Made by a program: the position numbers and the translations under genes. A DNA stretch of 37,986 nucleotides from Rhizaria sp. SCN 62-66 (Eukaryota; Rhizaria, unplaced): NCBI GenBank assembly GCA_001724265.1, contig MEDY01000301.1:1-37986 (forward strand), read 5' to 3'. Positions 1 through 8,323 of this stretch are shown piece after piece. The notes under the pieces were generated by a model. That model saw nothing but the letters and a program-made list of their open reading frames with translations, did not search any database and was not told where the DNA came from. The first letter of the stretch is position 1. Every line of letters begins with the position of its first letter.

Positions 1-679
1 CACCTTTATATACCCGCCCCGAAACGACCGTGGGTGGTGTTTGCCCCAGTCTGAGCCTGTGAGACTTGGTATTTTATGCTAAATGTCGGCGGTAACAATT
101 TCTAAGTTGCCATAAAGCATTACATAACATAAACATTATTGTATATTTGAAATATTACATTTTAAGTCAATTTAGTGTGATTGTTAACTTGAATACTTCG
201 ATGAGTTCAACAAGTAGTGAACGTGTCACATGACTTCATAGAATCAGTATTTATATTTTGATTTGTGTGTAGCGCACACACATTCCACAATTCACAATCT
301 CCAGCAAAGTTTTACCACCATTGCTTTTTTTGTAGATAGCGCGCGCGGCAATGTGACGCACGACATTTTACATAAAAAAGCATGTGAGACGTTAACTAAG
401 ACGGCCCACGGTGTATTCCCCTCGCTGTGTCCAAAGGTGGTGTTTCTGTGTTCAAAAGTAGTGTTTCTTGTGTAAATGATAAGCATTTTAATACATATAA
501 TATATATACTTTAAACACAGAAAACACACACTTTAAAGACAGAATCCTACCCTTGTATCCGGAGCTTGGTAGGTCGTTGGGTGCCGTTTCTCTGTGGTTT
601 TCCTGTGAGAGAGTCCCTTTATGTAAAATCTCGCGCGTAACAGGCAAGCGTCTATACGCCACATAAGCTCGCCATCTTA
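1..679. other. AT-rich left flank, no supported gene
   Basis: This stretch lies downstream of the minus-strand gene ending at 677 and probably holds its 3' untranslated region. Only short overlapping frames without recognisable protein character are present (the longest is about 88 codons). The first 60 bases are a GC-rich patch and the rest is AT-rich. I see no tRNA, rRNA or snRNA motif. Confidence 0.6.
5..22 (-). promoter_or_regulatory. possible leftward TATA box with GC box
   Basis: Read on the minus strand, the patch gives a GGGGCGGG-type GC box followed directly by TATATAAAGG. That is the arrangement of a core promoter firing leftward out of the window. A start site about 30 bases downstream would lie beyond the left edge, so it cannot be tested here. 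The call rests on the motif alone. Confidence 0.25.
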
Positions 680-1717
680 GTCGATATTCTCCGCGTGGTC
701 CGCAGGACTCGAGTTGGTCTCGCTTCCGTTCGAGTCATCAGAAGCAGCAGCACCCGTGCCGCCAGCATCATCAGTCGCAGTGATAGCGAGGGACTTGTTA
801 CTGCTGAGACCGTCGCCGCGCTTCGGCGTGGGCTTGGCGTTCTTATTTCCGGCAGCTGCATCCAGTCTGAGCCCGGCGGCCAGGTCGACCTTGTATCGGC
901 CGACTGAAGCTGCGCCTCTCGCGCGGTGCAGCTCCATCCAGTTTTCCGCTTCCTCCGCGCTGGTGGCGTTGCCAATGGTTGCCGTCACGCCGGGCTGTGC
1001 ATGGAAGTTGTCATCGACGCTGCCCTCTTTGATCAAACGCTCGATCAGGGAGAAAATCAGATGCTTGATGATGAACTCGGTGGCCGTGTTGAAAAACACT
1101 TCCGGACTGCGCTTAACCATGACAATCGCGTTGTTACGGGACGCTTTAGCGCCGCAATTAGTGCGAAAGACAACAAACAGCATACGATACGCACTGGAGC
1201 GCAGACCCGCGCGGCCAGCACTGGGCGAGTCATAAGCCAAGCTCCCCTTGATCTTCGGGTACGCGGCATCAGAATCAATGTTTGCGACACCGCCGCTCTT
1301 GCCGGAGCTGGCGCTGTTTGCTGCGTGCTTGCGGCCGTTGCGCTTTCCGGCCGCAGGGTTTGTGCCGTGCGTCAGCGGATTGCCCAGTGCGTCGAGGCCA
1401 ACGTCGGCGAGAGCCTCAGGGCTGTTGTTGTTGCCCCTGCCGTCGTCGACTTCGGCGACGATTGCAATCAGGCCAGTGTTGACGTCTGAAAAGAGCTGCA
1501 AAACAACAGCGTGCATTGACTTATCGGGGTTGAGGGGACGCGACTGGCCGAAATCGCCCGTGAGCTCGAACGCCGGGGTGCCGATGAGAATATCGCTGGT
1601 GGACTTGACGAGCGCGAGCGGAAAGTTGACGGTGTAGGGCGACCCCAAGGGCTCCGGCTTAAACTTCGTAGACATTTTGCTACCGTACGGCACTTTGTAG
1701 TGACTGCGTGGAGGCAT
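677..1717 (-). CDS. uncharacterised protein, 332 or 346 aa
   Basis: I do not recognise this family. The frame starts at an ATG at 1717 (MPPRSHYK) or at a second in-frame ATG at 1675 (MSTKFKPEPLG). The second has A at -3 and the better context, giving 332 aa; the first gives 346 aa. The stop is TAA. Two segments look folded. One is an N-terminal block of roughly 90 residues from the second ATG, with hydrophobic strands around MHAVVLQLFSD and GLIAIVAEV. The other is a central block around RMLFVVFRTNC and EVFFNTATEFIIKHLIFSLI, the latter probably a helix. A Gly/Ser/Asn-rich linker separates them, and the C-terminal tail is Ser/Ala/Gly/Asp-rich and probably disordered. There is no signal peptide or clear membrane span. 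It lies in tandem with the next minus-strand gene but 0.6 kb away, so it probably has its own promoter. Confidence is high that it is coding and nil for function. Confidence 0.75.
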   Translation of the reverse strand: MPPRSHYKVPYGSKMSTKFKPEPLGSPYTVNFPLALVKSTSDILIGTPAFELTGDFGQSRPLNPDKSMHAVVLQLFSDVNTGLIAIVAEVDDGRGNNNSPEALADVGLDALGNPLTHGTNPAAGKRNGRKHAANSASSGKSGGVANIDSDAAYPKIKGSLAYDSPSAGRAGLRSSAYRMLFVVFRTNCGAKASRNNAIVMVKRSPEVFFNTATEFIIKHLIFSLIERLIKEGSVDDNFHAQPGVTATIGNATSAEEAENWMELHRARGAASVGRYKVDLAAGLRLDAAAGNKNAKPTPKRGDGLSSNKSLAITATDDAGGTGAAASDDSNGSETNSSPADHAENID

Positions 1718-2292
1718 GTGGCTTTGAGGTGGCGAGGGATAGCGGAGTGTGTTTGGTTCGTCGGGTCAGCTTTCTGGTCGGGGTTGAAGGATTGATGTTT
1801 CAACATGAGGAATTGTCAGAAATGTAACCTTCTTTTAATATCAACACAATTATACTCTGTTATTTTAAGTGATGCTCTAATTGGGAGACTTAAATTCGTT
1901 TAATTTCACGATATTGACTTGAAGTTTACCACAATGATTCCCGGCGGAGGCGACTGTAGTCTGCCAGCAATATGGAGGAAAAATTATACATTCTCGCAAA
2001 TTTAAAACAATTTTTGTTGCTTTAAGTTAATTAAAACAATATACTACAGTTTAAAACGCGTTCACGACTGTAGATGCACTAATACATGGAATTATGGAAT
2101 GTCGGTCGCACGCCACACTCGTGCATCGTGCAACGCCAAACGGAGTTAAGCTAGAAAATGAAGTTGTTTATCAAAAACGACGCTATGTATTCTAATATTA
2201 AAATGGCTAAGTAACTGAATAAAAGAAACAGAAAGTTTCAATCTTCCGGAGATGACTCGAGTTTCATGTACACTCCACCCCGTACATCCTGC
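1718..2292. other. AT-rich spacer between two tandem minus-strand genes
   Basis: The spacer should contain the 3' end signals of the gene at 2293-4914 and the promoter of the gene at 677-1717. It is AT-rich with no credible reading frame. A small GC-richer patch near 2100-2150 carries GCACG at 2108-2112 and CGTGC at 2120-2124, which could form a short hairpin. Nothing else is recognisable. Confidence 0.6.
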
Positions 2293-3110
2293 TTACGCAA
2301 TGCGGCGCGCAAGAAAGTTGTTTACCTTCCTTCCGTCGCCGATGACTTCAATTTCATCCACAAGCACCTGGAAGCCGTGCTCAGGGCCGAACTCGGCGGC
2401 GAGCTGCCCCGGCAGCAGCAGGTTCGCGGGGTGCGCGCAGCCGAGCGCGAAGTGCGAGTAGAGCACGAAGCCGCCGCGGCGGACGCGGTCGCGCAGCAGC
2501 GGGAGCAGCGCGGGGACGAGGAAGCGCACCACGAGGAGCAGGTCAAACCGGCGCGTGTCCCACGGCATCAGAGACGCGGGCAGCGACGCTGCCATCGCCG
2601 CCGTCGAATCAGTGGAGTCAGTGCCGCAGCCAAGACCAACAGCAGCAGTGGCCGAGTCACCAGCATTGGCAGCAGGAAGAAGGAGGTTGGCAGCATCGGT
2701 GTTGCTGTTGAGGCTGCTGCTAGCGATGACCGGACTTCTCACAGCTTGGGGCGACTCGCTCTCAGTCACGGCCGCAGACTCTGTCACAGTCGCTGCCGAG
2801 TCGATTTGCTGCTGCTGTTGCTGCTGTTGTAGCAGCAGCTGCTGCTGCTGGCGCGCTCTGCGCTCCTGCTGCTGTTGCAGCTTCAGCGCCTGCTTCTGCT
2901 TCTGCAGCAGCTCCTTCTCCATCCTGGCCCTCTCCGCGGCGCGCTCCTCCTCCGCGCGGCGCCGCTCTGCCACGGCCGCGGCATCGATCGCCGAGTCCGG
3001 GTGCGGTTTATGCACCACGGCGCCGTCCGCGCGGATTTTACACCGCTCCACGCGGAGCCGGCACTGCGCGGACGCCGCTGCCGCTCCTTCTGCCAGGTCA
3101 CCGCTCGCAT

Positions 3111-3148
<38 letters not shown>

Positions 3149-4914
3149 TCTGTGGCGGTGTCGGCGAGCGTGAGGTCGCGGGCCGTTGCGGAGAGAGCGG
3201 TCAGCATCACGGCGACGTCGTCCACCGCGGTCACGGCCCACTCGAAGCGCTGCGGTGCGGTCGAGGCGCTTGCGTCAGCGACAGGTTTGCTTACACCAGC
3301 AACAGCTGGGGCGCTGACATGAGCACTTAGAGGAGCAGGGTCGCTGCTCGCAGTGAAGTTAGGCCGCATCAGCAGCCAAAGGGAGTCGCGGCCGTGTCCG
3401 CAACCCACATCTAAGCACTCAAAGCGACGCGGCAGCTTACTTTCGGCCCTCGGAAATTTAACTTCCGTTGTTGTGTCAGACTGGATACTCTTGTTGTTGT
3501 TGCTGATGGCAGCGGCCGAGTGCGCGAGCGCCTGTTCGATGCAGCCGATGAAGCGCGGCAGAAGCGGGCAGGGCTCGAATAACACGCGGCGTTCGACTGG
3601 CAACGCCGGGTCGGCGATCAGGGAGTAACAGCTGGGAAGCGCACCGCCGTCGGCTGCCGTGGCGTCAGTGGCCGCGGCGGCAGAGAAATGAGGAGACGAA
3701 AGGGCAGAAAACAAATCGTGCCCGTAATAGCAGTTTTGGCTGCTGGTGTTGATACTGTTGTTGCGGTGATGAGAAGCGTGCTGATTGAGTGTGAGTAGTA
3801 GTTGCTCAGTGTACGCGCTGCCGTCGCTAAGCGCGCGCATCATCACATCATTGACACTCAAACTCACGCCGCACACAGCGTTGCTGCCGTGGTCGATATT
3901 GACAGTATTGCTGTAGTGAAGCAGGGGTGCGAGACCGAGGGTGGCGCAGGCCAACGCTGCCGCGTCAGAGGGGGCCAACGACTGCAGATGCTCGAGACTG
4001 GGCGGGACAGCAGTCGCTGCAGTCGTAGCATCAGCAACGGAAACACCAGCAGTGGAAGTTTCACCACTGGCAATGGAGCTGGCGGAGGCAGGCTGAGTGT
4101 TCAAAGCATCAATACTAATCGAAGCAGTGCTAAGCGACGGAAGTGGTAGCGCTGTACTGCACAAATCAGTATCAGTAGCGCCAACATTAGCGCTCGATTG
4201 CGGCCCTGAAGTCGACTGCGGCGTCTGCTGTTGTGGCTGCGGTTGTTGCTGACGGCGGTACCGCTTCCCTTGCGCCGGTTGGAAAAACGTGGCGGCGGAA
4301 GACGTCGTGAAGCTACCTTCGGTGCAAGCGCCGTTCGAGTCAGCATCAGCGCCAGTGCTAGTGTCCGCACTGGAGCTGTTGTTGGCGCCAGCGTTGGTGT
4401 TAGCGTTGCGGTCGTCACTGTCCGGCGCAGGCCGGCGCTCGCGTGACTGGGAGCCCTGCCTCTGCTTCGGCTGCTGTTCTCGCTGTTGCTGTGCAGAGCA
4501 ATCAACAAGAGCCGACTCAGTTGTGCTAGAAGTCATGCTACTACTATTTGCGTTGTTACCGTTGTTACTGACGACGTTGACGCTGTCGCTGCTGCATAGC
4601 GCCGCGAGGAAAGCTGGCGAGTAGAGCGCGCGGGTGTCGTCCGAGCACAGGTGCGCCACGATGCACCACGGCGTTTCGCGCGAGGCAAAGAAGAGCAGCG
4701 CGGGGAGGTAGCTCGACGCGTCAGACACGACGATAAAGGGCTTGTGGCGCGGCGGGAGCTCGAATAGCCGCCGGTCAGTGAGCACGGGGAAAGGGATGTT
4801 GACCGAGTGGGCGGAGCGGCGAGCGCGGAATTTGGCCGCACTGCGCACATCGAGGATGGGGATCTGTGCGCGGGATAAAGCGGAAACAAACCTGCTCCAT
4901 GATGAAGAGGACAT
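2293..4914 (-). CDS. rhodanese-like / SAM-dependent methyltransferase fusion protein
   Basis: The 873-residue protein starts at the ATG at 4914; one codon upstream is only a GTG. Residues about 1-115 form a rhodanese-like domain (ILDVRSAAKF, then NIPFPVLTD and LFELPPRHKPF). At the usual active-site loop it reads VVSDASSY, so the sulfur-carrying Cys seems absent. Residues about 120-420 are Ser/Thr/Gln/Ala-rich filler. The methyltransferase follows: RRVLFEPCPLL, then motif I LDVGCGHGRD at residues 501-510 (SAM binding), then VTAVDD. It resumes near the end with DLLLVVRFLVPALLPLL, GGFVLYSHF and DGRKVNNFLARR. Poly-Ala, a charged Arg/Glu segment and poly-Gln of about 190 residues split the methyltransferase between these halves. 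Rhodanese plus class I methyltransferase fusions are known; the substrate here is unknown. The stop is TAA. It is divergent from the PP1 gene and may share its promoter region. Confidence 0.85.
2812..2880. repeat. CTG/CAG-rich tract coding poly-Gln
   Basis: On the minus strand this encodes Gln runs broken by three Leu, inside the insertion that splits the methyltransferase domain of the surrounding gene. It is an impure CAG-type microsatellite. Confidence 0.85.
3111..3146. repeat. (CAG)12 microsatellite coding poly-Ala
   Basis: Twelve uninterrupted CAG units on the plus strand are read on the minus strand as GCT, giving a 13-residue Ala run in the methyltransferase insertion. It is one of the purest trinucleotide tracts in the window and a likely site of length variation. 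Confidence 0.9.
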
Positions 4915-5582
4915 CACGCCCGTTTAATTCACGCTTGACGATGAAACTGTGTCGAGCTGGTGTTATTCACAAACTCGCCATCATGAACCCCAGCGTCCGA
5001 CCACAAACCAATGGCAAGCGACGCCGGACAAGCAGAGTAATCCTTTTAGTCAGCCTGTTTGAGTCCGACCACAGTCGCTTGCCAGCAACCAACAGCGACG
5101 AAGCTCGACGGGACCGAGAGCCTACGCACCGAGAGTCGCGGCGCTCTGTTATGACCGTCGGTGCTTTTGTAACGCAATGTGCCATGTTATGCGACGCGTG
5201 GGAAGTTATATGCTAAATATCACTTGCAGTGGCTCACTTGACGTGTTGCTATATTCTCCTTTCTTTCGCCCTTGCCTTGCCCCGCGCTTCGCAGAAGCCG
5301 CGCCCACCTTTTCCCCCAGTTTAGGTCACTCGGTTCTCTCCCATTCCGTCCTTTTCTTTCTTTTCGCGGTTTTTCGCATAACAAAAGACTCCTTTTTAAC
5401 ACTTTTTTCTTTCCCGCAGCACACCCCTCTCGCTTCCGCGCTTTCTCGGAGCCCACCGCCACAGTCGTTTTCCGTTCGCTTCTGCCCCCTCGTTTTTGAA
5501 CTTGCTCGCGTCCCGGTTTAGTCAGCATTCCAGCTGTTTTCACTCCACTCTTCACACAAACACCAACGGAAACACGCGCATA
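4915..5582. promoter_or_regulatory. divergent promoter region (methyltransferase fusion / PP1)
   Basis: These 668 bases separate the divergently oriented fusion gene (minus) and PP1 gene (plus). The right half, from about 5260, is strongly pyrimidine-rich on the PP1 sense strand. A TATA-like TTATAT sits near 5206, just upstream of that tract. No credible reading frame is present apart from short chance ones. Joint control of the two genes is inferred from their geometry only. Confidence 0.6.
5393..5419 (+). promoter_or_regulatory. possible 3' splice acceptor in the PP1 leader
   Basis: A branch-like TTTTTAAC is followed by a T/C tract ending in CCCGCAG at 5419, 163 bases before the PP1 ATG. 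This is the layout of a spliceosomal or trans-splicing acceptor. I could not pick a convincing matching 5' splice site upstream. A CT-rich initiator promoter is the alternative. Confidence 0.35.
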
Positions 5583-6653
5583 ATGTCCGCAGCCATGTTT
5601 CGCGCCACCGCGACCGGCGCCCTCCCGTCCAACGCCGCGTCCCTGAACAAGCCCGCCGGCGGCGCAGCGTGGAGTGTCGACTCAGTCATCTCGCGTCTGC
5701 TCTCGCTGCGCGGCCAGCGCCCCGGCAAGGAGCTTGCGCTCACCGACGAGGACCTGCGCCAGCTCTGCACGCGCGCGCGCGCCGTCTTCCTCTCGCAGCC
5801 CATGCTGCTGGAGCTTTCCGCGCCCGTCAAGGTCTCGGGGGACCTCCACGGCCAGTACTACGACCTCCTGCGTCTGTTTGAGTACGGCGGCTTTCCGCCC
5901 GACGCCAACTATCTCTTCCTGGGCGACTACGTTGACCGTGGAAAGCAGTCGATCGAAACCGTCTGCCTTCTGCTCGCCTACAAGATCAAGTACCCCGACA
6001 ACTTTTTCCTGCTGCGCGGCAACCACGAGTGCGCGAGCATCAACCGCATCTACGGGTTCCACGACGAGTGCCGCCGCCGCTACAACGTCAAGGTGTGGAA
6101 GATGTTCACCGACTGCTTCAACTGCATGCCCCTTGCGGCCCTGATCGAGGACCGCATCTTCTGCATCCACGGCGGCCTGTCGCCCGAGCTGCACAACATG
6201 CAGCAGATCCGCGCCATCCCGCGGCCCTGCGACATCCCCGACTCGGGGCTCGCCTGCGACCTGCTCTGGGCCGACCCCTCCAAGGAGGTGGACGGCTGGG
6301 GTGAGAGCGAGCGCGGCGTCTCCTTTACCTTCTCCGCCGCCGTTGTGGCGCGCTTTCTCGCCGCGCACGATCTCGACCTCGTTTGCCGCGCGCACCAGGT
6401 CGTGCAGGACGGATACGAGTTCTTTGCCAACCGCCGCCTGGTGACGATTTTCTCGGCGCCCAACTACTGCGGCGAATACGACAACGCGGCCGCGCTGCTC
6501 TCGGTCGACGAGAGCCTTGTGTGCTCCTTCCAGGTCCTCGAGCCCAAGGAGAAGCGCCTGCCTCCGCGCATCGGCGCCGGCATCAGTGCTGGCATGGGCG
6601 GCGGCGCACACGGCGGCTCACACGGTGGCGCGGCGGGCCGGTCCCCGATGTGA
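5583..6653 (+). CDS. serine/threonine protein phosphatase PP1 catalytic subunit
   Basis: This metallophosphatase removes phosphate from Ser/Thr in many proteins and is directed to targets by regulatory subunits. The 356-residue protein starts at the ATG at 5583 (A at -3); a second ATG four codons on is possible. The PPP-family motifs are intact: GDLHGQ (D87, H89), GDYVDRG (D115), RGNHE (N147, H148), HGGLSPEL (H196) and RAHQVV (H271). Each lies exactly 23 residues beyond its counterpart in human PP1 (D64, H66, D92, N124, H125, H173, H248), so the core has no insertions or deletions. The [11 protein letters not shown] loop, with the toxin- and inhibitor-sensitive Cys region, is typical of PP1. 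The first 40 residues are Ala/Ser-rich and the last 25 are Gly/His-rich. There is no intron and the stop is TGA. Confidence 0.97.
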   Translation: MSAAMFRATATGALPSNAASLNKPAGGAAWSVDSVISRLLSLRGQRPGKELALTDEDLRQLCTRARAVFLSQPMLLELSAPVKVSGDLHGQYYDLLRLFEYGGFPPDANYLFLGDYVDRGKQSIETVCLLLAYKIKYPDNFFLLRGNHECASINRIYGFHDECRRRYNVKVWKMFTDCFNCMPLAALIEDRIFCIHGGLSPELHNMQQIRAIPRPCDIPDSGLACDLLWADPSKEVDGWGESERGVSFTFSAAVVARFLAAHDLDLVCRAHQVVQDGYEFFANRRLVTIFSAPNYCGEYDNAAALLSVDESLVCSFQVLEPKEKRLPPRIGAGISAGMGGGAHGGSHGGAAGRSPM

Positions 6654-6661
6654 CGCGCCGT

Positions 6662-6676
6662 ATGATCCGCGATCAT
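6662..6676. repeat. short perfect inverted repeat after PP1
   Basis: ATGATC and GATCAT flank a three-base loop (CGC), starting 9 bases after the PP1 stop codon. In RNA this would be a weak 6-bp hairpin in the 3' untranslated region. Its function is unknown. Confidence 0.5.
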
Positions 6677-7020
6677 CTGCCGTGATGTGACAGGACAGTA
6701 GTCTCGGCGCGCCGCTGCGCGGTGAAGATGTGCTGACTTCAGTTGTGTGTCGAAACATGCTTTGTTGTTGAATGACAGATGTCAACATTCGACACTGTGC
6801 GCCGTCAGCTAAGTATGTATCACAGTTGATGACAATGCACGCACTTTGAATATGCAGCAATTGCTTTGTTGCATGTTACCTTGGATCGAAGCAGTTAAGT
6901 GCTTTGTGTAGGTACTTCAAGAAGTCGAGTCAAATATTTGCTTGACCGCAGAACATTTTAGCTGTGCTGCGTTGTGCGAAGCCATTGTTGTTGCAGGAGT
7001 GTCTTTTTTCTTTTTATTCG

Positions 7021-7060
7021 TTTTTTGTTTGTTTTTGTTTTTGTTTTTGTTTTTGTTTCT
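7021..7060 (+). repeat. TTTTTG simple repeat
   Basis: About six near-perfect T-rich hexamers ending in G lie in the spacer downstream of PP1. It is simple-sequence DNA. Confidence 0.85.
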
Positions 7061-8212
7061 GTTGCTTGTTGTTGTCTTTTGTTCCAATTTTCTTTTGTTG
7101 ATTGCTGCCTCGATTTCGCGTCATGTTTCTTGCTATCTTTTCATTGTTTGTTTGTTTCCTTGTCTCTTCTATTCTTGTTTTTCTCTCTCTATTCTCCTAC
7201 TAATACTCCTCATAATTATTATGACCACTGCACTGCTGAACTACTTTCGACAAGAGCAACAACAACAATAGCAACAACATTGGCAGCACATTAAGCACAA
7301 CAAACAATTTGTATCAGCATTTGTATCAGCAACAATACCAGCGTCGGCAATAACAACGCACGCTCATTGACACACACGCACAGTTTAGTAATCGTTCTCA
7401 CCGCTTACTCTTTTGTATTTGTTTACTTTTTATACTACTTAAGCTTATATCCTTCTCTCACATGACTAATAAGCTATCTATCAACTACATAAGCGAATGC
7501 ACTTTAGGCAAAGGCGTACTCATCTCAAGCACACAAATGACAACGACAGCAACGTCAGCCGACGATATCAACATAGTACAGCGAGCACACACCATGTTTG
7601 CAGCGACACTAGGTGCACAAGTGCACGTGTCCACGCAGGTGTGCCTGTGCGACTCTAGAGTCACTAATCGTCGCATCAGAACTGGTACTGTGTTGTTGAA
7701 GGTTGCGATGTGTTTAGTCTTTTGTTGTGTCGTGGCCAGGGGCACCGCTGTTGTATGTATCATCAACATTGCCTCTTCTGCATGATATTAGTCACATTCG
7801 CAGTCATTTCGTCTCTGTTGCTGCCAGTTGTAAGAGCAACAAAACGAATGCGAGCTAGGATTTTTCTTTTTCACTATTACCTCAATCAAACATCAAAATA
7901 TCACCCTTTTACTTTTCTTTAGGTTTTTTTCAGTTTGTTCTTATGCCTTAGTTTGGCTATTCGCTGTTTATTTCTCGAAATACATTTATCTTTACATCAT
8001 ATTCCCCATTTTTTAATGCTATCTCCAGTGTGTCCCTTGGTACGACGGCGACTCTGCGTCTGCTCGTAGTAAAAAAACGGCTCTCTCATGAGAACCATAT
8101 GCAGCAACCGCTATCGGCCGTCTTTTCATCAAATAGCACACGATCCAAATAATAACCGCATTATAGATATTACAATTTAAATAATAGCTCACAAATTTGC
8201 TGTACTCACCCC

Positions 8213-8241
8213 AGAATCCCCACAGCTTTCTTCTCCGTTAG
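8213..8241 (+). promoter_or_regulatory. possible 3' splice acceptor in the leader of the Ala-rich gene
   Basis: A CAGCTTTCTTCTCCGTTAG stretch follows a branch-like TACTCAC, and its AG lies 82 bases before the chosen ATG. It resembles the motif in the PP1 leader. A pyrimidine-rich initiator promoter is an equal alternative. Confidence 0.3.
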
Positions 8242-8323
8242 ACGCGTCTTGGTTTCCTCCTCGAGCGCTTCTTTCCCGTCCCACTTGCTTCCCGCCGCAC
8301 CTCCCGCGCGTCCTGCCGCGGCC

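Larger units (their letters stand above)
6654..8323. other. 1.7 kb AT-rich spacer, no supported gene
   Basis: The left part should hold the PP1 3' untranslated region and the right part the promoter of the Ala-rich gene. It contains T-rich and TTTTTG-repeat DNA near 7005-7080 and a CAACAA-rich patch near 7250-7350. An ATG-started 107-codon frame at 7462-7785 has no recognisable protein character. A palindrome TCTCATGAGA lies at 8084-8093. I see no RNA gene. Confidence 0.6.

Noticed and set aside
5682-6611. 309-codon minus-strand frame opposite PP1
   Set aside because: It is the antisense shadow of the conserved PP1 gene, produced by GC-rich codons.
7462-7785. 107-codon ATG-started frame in the spacer after PP1
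   Set aside because: It lies in AT-rich DNA unlike all real genes here, has no recognisable motif, and a frame of this length is expected by chance.
8249-8323. 25-codon upstream extension of the Ala-rich protein
   Set aside because: It starts at TTG, contains no ATG and sits in the pyrimidine-rich leader. The ATG at 8324 has a strong context.
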